DNA of 34,639 nt, taken from Streptococcus sanguinis (GTDB taxonomy: Bacteria > Bacillota > Bacilli > Lactobacillales > Streptococcaceae). The position numbers and the translations under genes were made by a program. Below, in pieces: positions 1 to 8,336 of this stretch. The stretch spans positions 251-34,889 of the forward strand of contig NZ_RJMV01000016.1 in the NCBI RefSeq assembly GCF_003943735.1, in the 5' to 3' direction. The notes under the pieces are model-generated. The model saw nothing but the letters and a program-made list of their open reading frames with translations, ran no database searches and was not told the DNA's origin. Position 1 is the stretch's first letter, and the number at the start of each line of letters is the position of its first letter.

Positions 1-77
1 TCTCTTCAGCGTTCTACTTGCATGTATTAGGCACGCCGCCAGCGTTCGTCCTGAGCCAGGATCAAACTCTCATTAAA
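1..77 (-). rRNA. rrs: 16S ribosomal RNA, 5' end only
   Basis: Read on the minus strand this is the start of bacterial 16S rRNA: the universal 27F site (AGAGTTTGATCCTGGCTCAG) is followed by the conserved helix ending in GAACGCTGGCGGCGTGCC and the streptococcal variable stretch CAAGTAGAACGCTGAAG. The gene continues past base 1 of the window. The mature 5' end near 77 is placed by aligning to E. coli numbering and is uncertain by a few bases. Confidence 0.97.
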
Positions 78-210
78 AAGTTTGAGTTCGCACTCATTAC
101 TGTCCACTGACAGATTTATTCTCGTTTTTTGACAGGTTACATATCTCTATGTCACCCTGCACTTGGTTCGTCTTGTTCAGTTTTCAAAGGGCTTTGTCTT
201 TCGCGACAAC
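78..210 (-). other. rRNA operon leader (pre-16S 5' spacer)
   Basis: Transcribed spacer between the rRNA promoter and the mature 16S 5' end. It contains GTGACAT...TGTAACCTGTCA and CTGTCAGTGGACAG inverted repeats. Such repeats usually contribute to the processing stem and antitermination region of precursor rRNA; that role is inferred. No ORF of note lies here. Confidence 0.7.
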
Positions 211-216
211 TATATT

Positions 217-246
217 AGTATATCACCTATACCCACCAACTGTCAA
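217..246 (-). promoter_or_regulatory. rRNA operon promoter
   Basis: On the minus strand a perfect -35 TTGACA (plus 241-246) is followed after 18 bp by TATACT (plus 217-222), which carries an upstream TGA (extended -10). An A/T-rich tract at about 247-290 lies upstream of the -35 and could serve as an UP element. This is the strongest-looking promoter in the window, as expected for rRNA. Confidence 0.85.
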
Positions 247-309
247 TACCTTTTTTGAAAAAAATTAAAAGTTTTCTAGAATTTTTTATTCATCATAGGC
301 CAGCCTCTA

Positions 310-1563
310 CTAAAGAGAGGGAAGATAAGCTTCCTCACCTAGTTGACGTGCTATTAAACCAGCTCTCGCCAGCTGAAGCAAAGTCTTTGTGAGCTCATAA
401 ATATGCTTTGTTTCACTTGCGGTCAACTCTTTTTTAGAGAACCTTCTTCTTAAAGCTTTGTAATCCCGACCTTCCTGTTGAAAGAAGGTAGCATCTTGTA
501 AATAGGTTTTTACATTTTCCAGATTTTCTAAAATACCAAGATGAAAAGCAGCAGAAGAAAAGGTTTTATCAAAAGGTTGGGTACAGACACTCCGAAACTC
601 TACTGTCCCCCGTGTCGTCAAATCTTGATACTGGTAACTTCTGTGATTCTTGAAGTCTGCTTCCCTTGGAGTCAAGTTTGTTTTTTCGCCTGAAAGGTCA
701 TAAGCCTCAATAGTTTTCTGGCTCAAGTATTCATTAGCAGCTATCGGATAGAAATAGTAGGATTGACCATTTCGTTCGGCAGTAAAAAGTGCTGATCTAT
801 CAAGATATGCAAAAAATTCATCTTCAGTTTGAAAATCTTTCGAATTAACACCCGCATTTTCCTGTAAAATGCCATGCATCGATTGCTCCCAGAAAATATC
901 TCGAGCGATTTTTGTATTCCAAGAAGAATCTGAAAACTCTGAATTGGCAAAAAGGTATGCCTTAGCAGCTTCAATTTGATTGAAGACATTGATAACAGTT
1001 AAATAATTTTCTCTTGAAACATCCAGCTGAACTTGACTCCCACAGATAAAAGCACCATATTCTGGATAATTGTGCAAACCTTCCATGTTCTTTCCCATAG
1101 CTAAATACTGCATCAGCATTTCATATCTTGGATACTTAACTGGACTATTATCATTTTCTGACCAGAAAGGATGAATACCTTTACCTTGAATTTCATGGTT
1201 TTCTGTGCGAAGAATTGGCTGAATAATGTTCAGATAGTCCTTAAAACGTTCTTCAACTTCTTGAATTCTGCTAGCCTTGGCAAAAGCAAATTCTAAAGTA
1301 TTGTAAGAGACCTCAAAAAGAATTCTGTCTTCATTTTTAGTCGATTTCAGTTGGATGGGGTTCCCGTCTCTATCAAATCGTTCTGCCTCAAAATCATACT
1401 CTTCCAACAGACGCTTCAAGAGATTCTTGGCAACATTTGGATCCGTTGCTCCGCCCTGGCTATTGACAATAGGAAATTCTAACTCAATGCCAATGTAGAC
1501 AGTTGGATTTTCTTTGATATTCTTTAAATAGCGTTCTTTTAAAATTTGGATTGAATCAGTCAT
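310..1563 (-). CDS. glutamate-cysteine ligase family protein (GCS2-like, stand-alone)
   Basis: About 417 residues of a GCS2/GshA-type carboxylate-amine ligase, the family that joins glutamate and cysteine using ATP. Visible landmarks are the N-terminal YIGIELEFPIVN (glutamate/metal-binding strand), ILFEVSYNTLEFAF near residue 85, CGSQVQLDVS near 175 and TTRGTVEFRSVCTQPF near 318, all typical of the family core. It has no ATP-grasp extension, so it is not the bifunctional GshAB of some streptococci. An upstream ATG at 1569 exists, but AGGA lies almost against it, whereas the ATG at 1563 sits about 7 nt from AGGA and is preferred. It has its own promoter (-10 at 1599-1604), downstream of the rplQ terminator, and ends 63 nt before the rRNA promoter. 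The exact substrate cannot be read from sequence. Confidence 0.75.
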   Translation of the reverse strand: MTDSIQILKERYLKNIKENPTVYIGIELEFPIVNSQGGATDPNVAKNLLKRLLEEYDFEAERFDRDGNPIQLKSTKNEDRILFEVSYNTLEFAFAKASRIQEVEERFKDYLNIIQPILRTENHEIQGKGIHPFWSENDNSPVKYPRYEMLMQYLAMGKNMEGLHNYPEYGAFICGSQVQLDVSRENYLTVINVFNQIEAAKAYLFANSEFSDSSWNTKIARDIFWEQSMHGILQENAGVNSKDFQTEDEFFAYLDRSALFTAERNGQSYYFYPIAANEYLSQKTIEAYDLSGEKTNLTPREADFKNHRSYQYQDLTTRGTVEFRSVCTQPFDKTFSSAAFHLGILENLENVKTYLQDATFFQQEGRDYKALRRRFSKKELTASETKHIYELTKTLLQLARAGLIARQLGEEAYLPSL

Positions 1564-1598
1564 TTTCATTTCCTATAAATTTTTGATAGTGTTAGAGT

Positions 1599-1607
1599 AT
1601 TATAACA
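1599..1607 (-). promoter_or_regulatory. extended -10 promoter of the GCS2-like gene
   Basis: TGTTATAAT on the minus strand (plus 1599-1607) is a perfect extended -10. The -35 region is poor (TAGGAA at 17 bp). It lies about 35 nt upstream of the start codon and just after the alpha-operon terminator. Confidence 0.7.
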
Positions 1608-1636
1608 AAATTTAAGGTATTTTCCTAGCCTCATGC

Positions 1637-1693
1637 AAAAACGCCTGCTTACGAAATTGTTTTTGCCTTAAAAGCAATTTCGTAAACAAGCGT
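1637..1693 (-). terminator. terminator of the rpoA-rplQ (alpha) operon
   Basis: Inverted repeat: plus 1642-1659 pairs with 1675-1692 (core ACGAAATTG/CAATTTCGT, two mismatches lower in the stem). On the minus strand the 3' arm ends GGCG followed by TTTTT (plus 1637-1641). That makes a Rho-independent terminator reading only on the minus strand, about 125 nt past the rplQ stop. Confidence 0.85.
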
Positions 1694-1715
1694 CTACCTA
1701 TTATCACCTATATGA

Positions 1716-1800
1716 TGAGTGTTCCCGCTAGGAAAAAATCCTAGCGGTAGACCAGAGCTAGACTAAGAATAGAGCTTCTATTCCATCATCATAACACTCA
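1716..1800 (-). ncRNA. structured element in the rplQ 3' UTR (candidate L17 downstream element)
   Basis: Between the rplQ stop and its terminator the transcript can fold into a closed multibranch structure. An 8-bp outer stem (plus 1716-1723 TGAGTGTT with 1793-1800 AACACTCA) encloses a 9-bp hairpin (CCGCTAGGA/TCCTAGCGG, 1725-1733 with 1739-1747) and a 7-bp hairpin (GAATAGA/TCTATTC, 1767-1773 with 1777-1783). Neither inner hairpin has a U-tract, so they are not terminators. A conserved 'L17 downstream element' RNA is known immediately after rplQ in lactic acid bacteria, and the position fits. Identity with that family is inferred from position and fold, not from alignment. Confidence 0.6.
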
Positions 1801-1816
1801 ACAAAGATTGATGATC

Positions 1817-2203
1817 TTATACTAATTCGATGATTGCCATTGGCGCAGCATCTCCGCGGCGCGGTTCAGTTTTCAGGATACGAGTATATCCACCGTTGCG
1901 CTCTGCATAGCGTGGTGCAATCTCAGAGAACAATTTTTGAAGAGCAGTAGTTGTAGTATACTTTTCTGTTGCTTCATCATAGTTTTCTGATGCGATTTCA
2001 TTGCGTACAAAAGCTGCAGCTTGACGACGAGCGTGCAAGTCTCCACGTTTGCCCAATGTAATCATTTTTTCAACTGTTTTACGGATTTCTTTAGCACGAG
2101 CTTCAGTTGTCACGATTGATTCGTTGATCAGCAAATCAGTAGTCAAATCGCGAAGCATTGCTTTACGTTGTGAGCTAGTGCGTCCTAGTTTACGGTAAGC
2201 CAT
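1817..2203 (-). CDS. rplQ: 50S ribosomal protein bL17
   Basis: Full-length 128-residue bL17, which sits on the solvent side of the 50S subunit near the bottom of the exit tunnel. The N-terminus [20 protein letters not shown] and the C-terminal [19 protein letters not shown] segment are diagnostic. It starts 11 nt after the rpoA stop behind a good GGAGG and is the last gene of the alpha operon. A structured 3' UTR and a terminator follow. Confidence 0.98.
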   Translation of the reverse strand: MAYRKLGRTSSQRKAMLRDLTTDLLINESIVTTEARAKEIRKTVEKMITLGKRGDLHARRQAAAFVRNEIASENYDEATEKYTTTTALQKLFSEIAPRYAERNGGYTRILKTEPRRGDAAPMAIIELV

Positions 2204-2214
2204 GTATTCCTCCT

Positions 2215-3153
2215 TTATTTATCGTTTTTTAACCCCAGACCGAGATCAGCAAGTTTAACTTTTACTTCTTCTAGACTCTTACGTCCTAAGTTACGAACTT
2301 TCATCATTTCAGGCTCAGATTTTTCTGTTAAATCAAATACAGTATTGATACCTGCACGTTTCAAACAGTTGTATGAGCGAACTGACAAATCTAATTCTTC
2401 GATTGTCCGTTCCAAAATGCGGTCATCAGAAGTCTTTTCTGCTTCCTTCATAACATCTGCAGCGATAGCTACTTCTGTCAGGTTAGTGAAGAGATTCAAG
2501 TGTTCCGTAAGGATGCGGGCTGAAAGTCCCAAAGCATCTTCTGGAATAATTGTTCCATTCGTTAAAATTTCAAGGGTTAGTTTGTCAAAACCATCGTTGC
2601 TACCAACACGAGCTGGCTCAACCTGGTAATTAACTTTTGTCACTGGCGTATAGATGGAATCCACCGCAAGTGTTCCCACTGGTGCATCATCTTTCTTATT
2701 TTCATCTGCAGGCACATAACCACGACCGCTGTTGACAGTCATCGTTGCCTTAAAGCTTGCGCCTTCTCCGATTGTAAAGAGATAATGATCAGGGTTTATA
2801 ATTTCAATATCACTGTCTGTCAAAATGTCTCCAGCAGTTACTTCTGCTGGTCCTTCAACATCCAGTTCAATAATCTTTTCGTCTTGGACGTAAGATTTTA
2901 CAGCAATCCCTTTGACGTTCAGAATAATTTGCATCACGTCTTCACGGACACCGGAAATCGTATCAAACTCGTGCAAAACACCTTCAATATTAATTGAAGT
3001 AACGGCAGCACCTGGAAGTGAAGCCAAAAGCACACGGCGAAGAGAATTTCCCAATGTTGTACCATAACCACGCTCAAGCGGCTCTACTACAAACTTGCCA
3101 TAATCTTTATTTTCATCAATTTTTGTTATATTTGGTTTTTCAAACTCAATCAT
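2215..3153 (-). CDS. rpoA: DNA-directed RNA polymerase subunit alpha
   Basis: Complete 312-residue alpha subunit. The N-terminal dimerisation/assembly domain (about 1-230) contains [20 protein letters not shown], the segment that scaffolds beta and beta'. A charged linker near 235-245 leads to the C-terminal domain (about 248-312), with [17 protein letters not shown] and [15 protein letters not shown], which binds UP elements and activators. It lies between rpsK (45-nt gap) and rplQ (11-nt gap), the standard alpha-operon place. Confidence 0.98.
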   Translation of the reverse strand: MIEFEKPNITKIDENKDYGKFVVEPLERGYGTTLGNSLRRVLLASLPGAAVTSINIEGVLHEFDTISGVREDVMQIILNVKGIAVKSYVQDEKIIELDVEGPAEVTAGDILTDSDIEIINPDHYLFTIGEGASFKATMTVNSGRGYVPADENKKDDAPVGTLAVDSIYTPVTKVNYQVEPARVGSNDGFDKLTLEILTNGTIIPEDALGLSARILTEHLNLFTNLTEVAIAADVMKEAEKTSDDRILERTIEELDLSVRSYNCLKRAGINTVFDLTEKSEPEMMKVRNLGRKSLEEVKVKLADLGLGLKNDK

Positions 3154-3198
3154 TTGCTATACTCCCTCTTAAACGAAAAGCAGTGTAACGGTTGGTGA

Positions 3199-3582
3199 TT
3201 ATACACGGCGACGTTTTGGAGGACGAGCACCATTGTGTGGTACAGGAGTCACATCACGAATAGCTGTTACTTCAAGACCAGCGGCAGCAAGAGCACGAAT
3301 AGCAGACTCACGACCAGAACCTGGACCTTTTACAGTAACTTCAACTGATTTCAGACCGTGTTCCTGTGCAGATTTAGCAGCTGCTTCAGATGCCATTTGG
3401 GCAGCAAATGGTGTAGATTTACGAGAACCTTTAAATCCAAGAGCTCCAGCAGATGACCAAGCAATCGCGTTACCATGCACATCAGTAATCATAACAATAG
3501 TGTTATTAAATGTAGCGTGAATATGAGCAATACCGGATTCGATATTTTTCTTCACACGACGTTTACGTGTTGGTTTAGCCAA
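3199..3582 (-). CDS. rpsK: 30S ribosomal protein uS11 (TTG start)
   Basis: 127-residue uS11 of the 30S platform, which helps frame the mRNA exit channel at the E site. [20 protein letters not shown] and the basic tail [11 protein letters not shown] are hallmarks. The start codon is TTG at 3582, supported by a strong AAGGAGGT about 8 nt upstream and by the conserved product start (M)[16 protein letters not shown]. No ATG precedes it in frame at a useful distance. Confidence 0.97.
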
Positions 3583-3601
3583 GACTTTTTACCTCCTTAT
3601 A

Positions 3602-3967
3602 TTATTTTTTCTTACCTGCAATCGCAACAGCTTTACCTTTACGAGTGCGGGCGTTATTTTTAGTGTTTTGTCCACGGACAGGAAGTCCACGACGGTGACG
3701 GATTCCACGGTATGAACCGATTTCCATCAAACGTTTGATGTTCAAGTTTACTTCACGACGAAGGTCACCTTCAACTTTAATCGCATCTACTTCACGACGG
3801 ATAGCATCTTCTTGTTCGATTGTAAGATCTTTTACACGGATGTCTTCTGAAACTCCAGCAGCTGCCAAGATTTTCTTAGAAGTTGGAAGTCCGATACCGT
3901 ACACATAAGTCAGTGAAACGACTACACGTTTGTCATTTGGAATGTCAACTCCAGCAATACGAGCCAT
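3602..3967 (-). CDS. rpsM: 30S ribosomal protein uS13
   Basis: 121-residue uS13 of the 30S head. It forms bridges to the 50S subunit and touches the P-site tRNA through its basic tail ([21 protein letters not shown] region). The N-terminus [21 protein letters not shown] and [17 protein letters not shown] are diagnostic. It is 17 nt from rpmJ and 19 nt from rpsK. Confidence 0.98.
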   Translation of the reverse strand: MARIAGVDIPNDKRVVVSLTYVYGIGLPTSKKILAAAGVSEDIRVKDLTIEQEDAIRREVDAIKVEGDLRREVNLNIKRLMEIGSYRGIRHRRGLPVRGQNTKNNARTRKGKAVAIAGKKK

Positions 3968-3984
3968 TTTTTCTCCTTTCTATC

Positions 3985-4101
3985 TTATCCTTGACGTTGT
4001 TTGTGTTTTGGATTTGCTGGGCAAATTACCATAACACGACCATTACGACGAATAACTTTACAGTATTCGCAAATTGGTTTGACCGATGGTCTTACTTTCA
4101 T
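3985..4101 (-). CDS. rpmJ: 50S ribosomal protein bL36
   Basis: A 38-codon gene between infA and rpsM. Its translation begins [19 protein letters not shown] and ends NPKHKQRQG. It is the zinc-binding (C+) form of bL36, with Cys11, Cys14, Cys27 and His33 all present. ATG at 4101 is preceded by a GGAGGGAAA ribosome binding site, and 22 nt separate it from the infA stop. Confidence 0.97.
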
Positions 4102-4123
4102 TTTTTCCCTCCAAGTTTTTCGA

Positions 4124-4342
4124 TTATTTAAAGCGGTATGTGATCCGTCCACGTGTCAAATCATAAGGACTCATTTCTACAGTCACACGGTCTCCCGCTA
4201 AAATACGAATATAGTTTTTACGAATTTTACCAGAAACTGTTGCTAAAATCTGATGTCCATTTTCAAGTTCAACCGTAAACATTGCATTAGGCATTGTATC
4301 AACTACCTTACCTTCAACCTCAATCACATCGTCTTTTGCCAC
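4124..4342 (-). CDS. infA: translation initiation factor IF-1 (GTG start)
   Basis: 72-residue OB-fold IF-1, which occupies the A site of the 30S subunit during initiation. Key stretches are [18 protein letters not shown] and [19 protein letters not shown] longer in-frame reading exists upstream, but the GTG at 4342 is correct: GGAGG lies 9 nt ahead and the product then matches the invariant family length. It has its own promoter (4416-4444). In many Firmicutes map separates adk from infA; it is absent here. Confidence 0.97.
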
Positions 4343-4375
4343 GCAAAAGTACCTCCATAAATTTCGATTTGATCC

Positions 4376-4391
4376 CTCTGAGCACAGAGGT
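4376..4391 (-). other. small hairpin in the infA leader
   Basis: A perfect 6-bp hairpin, CCTCTG-TGCT-CAGAGG on the minus strand, lies in the 5' UTR between the infA promoter and its ribosome binding site. There is no U-tract, so it is not a terminator. It may stabilise or regulate the transcript; the role is unknown. Confidence 0.5.
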
Positions 4392-4415
4392 AACAATTAT
4401 AAGTCAGACTAATTC

Positions 4416-4444
4416 ATTGTATCACTACTTGTCAAATATTGCAA
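4416..4444 (-). promoter_or_regulatory. internal promoter ahead of infA
   Basis: TTGCAA (plus 4439-4444), a 17-bp spacer, then TGA-TACAAT (-10 at plus 4416-4421, extended -10) on the minus strand. It can drive infA-rpmJ-rpsM-rpsK-rpoA-rplQ separately from the S10-spc transcript. It has the same -35 hexamer as the rpsJ promoter. Confidence 0.7.
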
Positions 4445-4459
4445 GCAGGAAAAACGCTT

Positions 4460-5098
4460 TTATTTCAAATTTGTCAAGACTTTTTCGATAGCTGAGAAGA
4501 CATCATTAATATCTTGATTTCCTTGAATATCATGGACTAGACCTTTGCTGCGATAGTGATCAATGATCGGCTGACCTTGTGCGATATTGACATCCAAACG
4601 ACGTTTAACTGTCTCAGGCTTGTCATCTTCGCGCTGGTAATAATCCTCTTCCTTGTAGTCTGCTGGCGGATTGAAGACCTTGTGGAAGGTTTCACCTGTT
4701 TCACGATGGATAATCCGACCGCTCAAACGCTCCAGCAAGCTGTTAGGATCCACTTCGATATTGATAACTCCGTCCAAAGCTAAATCAAGCTCTGCTAGCG
4801 TTTGATCCAAGGCATTTGCTTGCTCAATCGTGCGCGGATAGCCATCCAAGAGGAAGCCTGTTTGCTTAATATCATCCTGGCTCAAGCGCTCTTTGACAAT
4901 GCCGTTTGTCACTTGGTCTGGAACCAACTCGCCCTTGTCAATATATGACTTGGCTAAAACGCCCATCTCTGTTTGGTTAGCAATCGCTGCACGGAACATA
5001 TCTCCAGTTGAAATATGTGCAACATTGAAGCGCTCAACGATTTTAGCAGCTTGAGTTCCTTTACCAGCACCTGGTAAGCCCATAATCAAAAGATTCAT
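4460..5098 (-). CDS. adk: adenylate kinase
   Basis: 212-residue adenylate kinase (ATP + AMP to 2 ADP). The P-loop GLPGAGKGT is at residues 7-15, the AMP-binding STGDMFR follows at about 30-36, and [12 protein letters not shown] is near 82-93. The LID domain (about 125-165, [16 protein letters not shown]...) lacks the four zinc ligands found in Bacillus enzymes, as expected for streptococci. It starts 173 nt after secY, with a terminator-like hairpin in that gap, and is followed by the infA promoter region. Confidence 0.98.
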   Translation of the reverse strand: MNLLIMGLPGAGKGTQAAKIVERFNVAHISTGDMFRAAIANQTEMGVLAKSYIDKGELVPDQVTNGIVKERLSQDDIKQTGFLLDGYPRTIEQANALDQTLAELDLALDGVINIEVDPNSLLERLSGRIIHRETGETFHKVFNPPADYKEEDYYQREDDKPETVKRRLDVNIAQGQPIIDHYRSKGLVHDIQGNQDINDVFSAIEKVLTNLK

Positions 5099-5158
5099 GA
5101 TTGGTCTCCTTTTTTGTTTTTAAAGCAATCTATTAAACCGATTAATAAACTCGTTTAA

Positions 5159-5207
5159 AAACAAAATAGAAGGGGGTGAGTCTACTCTGTCCCCTTTTAT
5201 TTTGTTT
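5159..5207 (-). terminator. terminator/attenuator-like hairpin between secY and adk
   Basis: Near-perfect 17-bp inverted repeat: plus 5159-5175 (ending AAGGGG) with 5191-5207 (starting CCCCTT), including one G-U pair and a 15-nt loop. On the minus strand the 3' arm runs CCCCTTCTATTTTGTTTTT, which supplies the U-rich tail. It should stop or attenuate secY transcripts before adk. The A/T-rich arms mean it could also act on the plus strand. Confidence 0.7.
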
Positions 5208-5271
5208 ATTTTCGGTTCAAGAAAGGTTATCTGAACGGGCTTCTCATTAGAAAAGCTATTCAAAAAGTCCC

Positions 5272-6579
5272 TTACTCTGAAGTATCCATAAAGCCGACAT
5301 ACTTTCTCTTCAGCAGGTAGCCTTCTAACTGTTTCATTCCCTCAATACCGGTTGAGATGATGATTAAGAGACTGGTTCCTCCAAGAGCAACGGCATCTGT
5401 CAATCCAAATACATCTTTAGCCAAAATAGGCAGGATAGAAATGAAACCTAAGAAGAGAGATCCAACTGTTGCCAAACGACGCAGCAGCTTAGACATATAG
5501 TCTTCTGTTCCTTTACCCGGACGAACACCTGGAATGTAGGCTCCGCTCTTTTGCAGATTTTCTGCTGTCTTCTCTGGATTAATCTGTACAAAAGTATAGA
5601 AGAATGTAAAGAGGACAATCAGGAAGGCGTACATGAACATACCACTAATGGTCGTTGTTGCCAAAAGTGACTGAGCTGTCTTAACCCAATCTGCGTCATA
5701 GCCCAAGGCACTGACAACTTGGAAAATCGCTGCCGGTGCAGCTGTAATCGAGCTGGCAAAGATTACTGGAATGACCCCAGCTGGATTGACTTTCAGTGGC
5801 AGATAGGAGCTAGAAGGTGCACCCTTCGCTACTTTCGTATACTGAACTGGAATTTTATATTCAGCCTGCTGTACAAAGGTTGTAAAGTAAATGATAAGCA
5901 GGACTGCCACAATCAGAATCCCTACAAAAATGAAGGATGAAGTCAAACGATTACTAGGGATATTGACAAAGTAATCTTCATAGATACCTTTAATCATATC
6001 AGGGATAGCTGAAACGATACCAGCAAAGATAATCATGGAAACGCCATTTCCGTAACCCTTGTCTGTAATCTGCTCACCTAGCCAAGTTACAATCATTGAA
6101 CCAGTTGCTAGAAGAACGCAAATCAAAGCGTAGGTCTGAACATTAGGATTGGCAACCAGATTAGCTCTTGAGAGAGTATCAAAACCAGCAGTAATCCCAA
6201 TTGCCTGCACAAAGGCCAAAACTAGGGCGATATAACGAGTCGCTTGATTCAGCTTCCTCCGTCCCACTTCCCCTTGCTTGCCCCACTCTACAAACTTCGG
6301 AAGCAAGTCCATTTGCAGCAGCTGAACAACGATCGAAGCTGTGATGTAAGGACTGACTCCAAGTGCAAAGACAGAGAAGTTGCGCATGGCGTTACCAGAG
6401 ACCAAGCTCAGCATATTCAGGAATGGCAAATCATTCAAATTGCTTAAGGCTTTGGCATTAATCCCTGGAACCGTTATGGTTGTACCGATACGGAAAACTA
6501 AGATGATGAAAATCGTGAACAGAATCTTAGACCGTACCTGTTTGATTTTAAATGCGTCTTTTAATAGTTTGAAAAACAT
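5272..6579 (-). CDS. secY: protein translocase subunit SecY
   Basis: 435-residue channel subunit of the Sec translocon with about ten membrane helices. The first helix (residues about 18-38) precedes the plug region TTITVPGINAKALSNL. LGVSPYITASIVVQLLQM and the cytosolic loop GIRPGKGTEDYMSKLLRR-like segment (here PGVRPGKGTEDYMSKLL, near 355) that binds SecA and ribosomes are recognisable. It starts 12 nt after the rplO stop. Confidence 0.98.
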   Translation of the reverse strand: MFFKLLKDAFKIKQVRSKILFTIFIILVFRIGTTITVPGINAKALSNLNDLPFLNMLSLVSGNAMRNFSVFALGVSPYITASIVVQLLQMDLLPKFVEWGKQGEVGRRKLNQATRYIALVLAFVQAIGITAGFDTLSRANLVANPNVQTYALICVLLATGSMIVTWLGEQITDKGYGNGVSMIIFAGIVSAIPDMIKGIYEDYFVNIPSNRLTSSFIFVGILIVAVLLIIYFTTFVQQAEYKIPVQYTKVAKGAPSSSYLPLKVNPAGVIPVIFASSITAAPAAIFQVVSALGYDADWVKTAQSLLATTTISGMFMYAFLIVLFTFFYTFVQINPEKTAENLQKSGAYIPGVRPGKGTEDYMSKLLRRLATVGSLFLGFISILPILAKDVFGLTDAVALGGTSLLIIISTGIEGMKQLEGYLLKRKYVGFMDTSE

Positions 6580-6591
6580 AGGTCACCTCGC

Positions 6592-7032
6592 TTAGATGAC
6601 TTCCACTGAACCACCTTTAGCAGTGATAGCTTCTTCAGCTGATTTAGAGAATTTAGCTGCCTTAACAGTCAATTTCTTTGTCAATTCTCCGTTACCAAGA
6701 ATCTTGATACCTGATTTTTCAGCTTTTACAATACCTGCTTCGATGAGAACAACTGGTGTTACTTCAGCGCCATCTTCAAAGGCGTTCAGTTGGTCAAGGT
6801 TAACAATCGCATATTCTTTGCGGTTGATGTTCAGGAAACCACGTTTTGGAAGACGACGGAACAATGGAGTTTGTCCACCTTCAAAACCAAGGCGAACGCC
6901 GCCACCGCTACGAGCTTTTTGTCCTTTTTGACCACGGCCAGATGTTTTACCGTTACCAGATGATGTACCACGACCAACACGGTTGCGGACTTTACGAGAA
7001 CCTGCAGCAGGTTGTAATTCATGAAGTTTCAT
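6592..7032 (-). CDS. rplO: 50S ribosomal protein uL15
   Basis: 146-residue uL15. Its long Gly/Arg-rich N-terminal arm (residues about 10-55, [19 protein letters not shown]) threads into 23S rRNA, and the C-terminal domain is globular. The family start [14 protein letters not shown] is at ATG 7032 behind GGAGAAATAAT. An in-frame extension upstream to 7071 has no support. A 154-nt spacer with two hairpins separates it from rpmD. Confidence 0.97.
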   Translation of the reverse strand: MKLHELQPAAGSRKVRNRVGRGTSSGNGKTSGRGQKGQKARSGGGVRLGFEGGQTPLFRRLPKRGFLNINRKEYAIVNLDQLNAFEDGAEVTPVVLIEAGIVKAEKSGIKILGNGELTKKLTVKAAKFSKSAEEAITAKGGSVEVI

Positions 7033-7186
7033 TATATTATTTCTCCTCTTTTGTAAAATGCTAGCGCTCATATAGGAGAAAAGGTGTCTCCTATATAAAC
7101 TCGCCTATACATATATTTAGTTTTAGGGGCTGAGAAAATCCCATCCCCTAACGTATTTTAATTTAAAGTTGTTAAACCAGCAAAGC
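7033..7186 (-). other. hairpin-bearing spacer rpmD-rplO
   Basis: Within the spc operon this 154-nt spacer carries two inverted repeats: a perfect 9-bp stem (TATAGGAGA 7071-7079 with TCTCCTATA 7087-7095) and a 7-bp stem (TTAGGGG 7123-7129 with CCCCTAA 7145-7151). Neither is followed by a convincing U-tract. I see no ORF or promoter. Confidence 0.6.
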
Positions 7187-7369
7187 TTATTTAACGTCTT
7201 CAACAGTTACCAAGTGTGATACTGCAGTAATCATACCGCGTACTGCTGGATTATCTTCTTTGATAACTGAGCTGTTCAATTTGCCAAGTCCAAGTGCTAC
7301 AACAGTTTTACGTTGTGACGGGATGCGTCCGATTGGAGACTTAGTCAAAGTAATTTTAATTTGAGCCAT
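7187..7369 (-). CDS. rpmD: 50S ribosomal protein uL30
   Basis: 60-residue uL30, a small 50S protein of bacterial length. It starts [20 protein letters not shown] at ATG 7369, after a GGGGATAAC-type binding site. The open frame extends upstream to 7423, but that part overlaps rpsE and is not conserved family sequence. The gap to rpsE is 13 nt. Confidence 0.97.
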   Translation of the reverse strand: MAQIKITLTKSPIGRIPSQRKTVVALGLGKLNSSVIKEDNPAVRGMITAVSHLVTVEDVK

Positions 7370-7382
7370 GTTATCCCCTTTC

Positions 7383-7877
7383 TTATGCCAAGTCAGAAAC
7401 TGAAATACCACGAAGGGCAGCAACTTCTTCAGCGCGTTTTAATTGTTTCAAACCTTCAACAGTTGCGCGAACGATGTTGATTGGAGTGTTAGAGCCAAGA
7501 GATTTAGATGTAACATCTGCTACACCTGCCAATTCGATGACGGCACGAACCGCACCACCAGCAGCAACTCCAGAACCCTCAACAGCTGGCTTAAGCAATA
7601 CTTTCGCTCCGCCAAATTCTGAAAGAACTTCGTGAGGAATTGTTGTGCCAACCATTGGTACTTCAATCAAATTCTTCTTCGCATCTTCAACTGCCTTGCG
7701 GATTGCTTCTGGTACTTCTTGAGCTTTACCAGTACCGAAGCCAACACGACCATTGCGATCACCAACAACTACAAGAGCTGCAAAGCGAAGACGACGTCCA
7801 CCTTTAACAACTTTTGTAACACGGTTGATGGCAACTAAACGTTCTTCAAGTTCAACTGCGTTGTCTTTAAATGCCAT
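7383..7877 (-). CDS. rpsE: 30S ribosomal protein uS5
   Basis: 164-residue uS5, a fidelity protein at the mRNA entrance. The N-terminal dsRNA-binding-like domain includes [20 protein letters not shown] and [20 protein letters not shown] (residues about 10-60); the C-terminal half has [16 protein letters not shown]. Known ram and spectinomycin-resistance sites lie in these regions, and I see nothing odd there. Confidence 0.98.
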
Positions 7878-7894
7878 TTTCTAGTGTCCTCCTC

Positions 7895-8251
7895 TTAGAA
7901 TTTCAATCCGTTTTCACGAGCTGCATCAGCCAAAGCTTTTACACGTCCGTGATAGAGATATCCACCGCGGTCGAAGACGACTTCAGAAATACCTTTAGCA
8001 ACTGCACGTTCAGCAACGAGCTTACCAACAACAACGGCTTGTTCTGTTTTAGTTCCTTTTGAAACTTCTTTGTCAAGAGTTGAAGCGCTTGCGAGCGTTA
8101 CACCCGCTACGTCATCAATCACTTGAGCGTAGATGCCTGTATTAGAACGGAATACGTTCAAACGTGGGCGATCAGCAGTTCCAGAGAGTTTTCCGCGAAC
8201 GCGACGGTGGCGTTTTTGGCGGATTTTATTTTTATCTGGTTTCGTAATCAC
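7895..8251 (-). CDS. rplR: 50S ribosomal protein uL18 (GTG start)
   Basis: 118-residue uL18, a 5S rRNA-binding protein. The basic N-terminus [21 protein letters not shown] and [20 protein letters not shown] are typical. Two in-frame GTGs compete (8260 and 8251). The upstream one is part of the AGAGGTG ribosome binding site, so 8251 is preferred, which gives the usual streptococcal length. Confidence 0.95.
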   Translation of the reverse strand: MITKPDKNKIRQKRHRRVRGKLSGTADRPRLNVFRSNTGIYAQVIDDVAGVTLASASTLDKEVSKGTKTEQAVVVGKLVAERAVAKGISEVVFDRGGYLYHGRVKALADAARENGLKF

Positions 8252-8304
8252 AATTTTCACCTCTTAATTTTAATCTTGTGCTCATGCACAACCTTGGGAA
8301 ACAG

Positions 8305-8335
8305 CTTGTTTGGCTGAAAAAATCAGCCAGACAAG
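8305..8335 (-). repeat. hairpin immediately after the rplF stop
   Basis: CTTGT-x-TGGCTGA (plus 8305-8317) pairs with TCAGCCA-x-ACAAG (8323-8335): 12 bp with one central mismatch and a five-base loop. It begins one base past the rplF stop. The T-run is in the loop, not after the stem, so it looks like an RNA stability or processing hairpin rather than a terminator. Confidence 0.6.
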
Positions 8336-8336
8336 A

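Noticed and set aside
4343..4396. Extended N-terminus of IF-1 (18 extra residues)
   Set aside because: GTG at 4342 has a perfectly placed GGAGG and yields the invariant 72-residue IF-1; the extension covers the ribosome binding site.
8305..8335. Terminator after rplF
   Set aside because: The T-run lies in the loop, not after the stem, and essential genes follow in the same operon.
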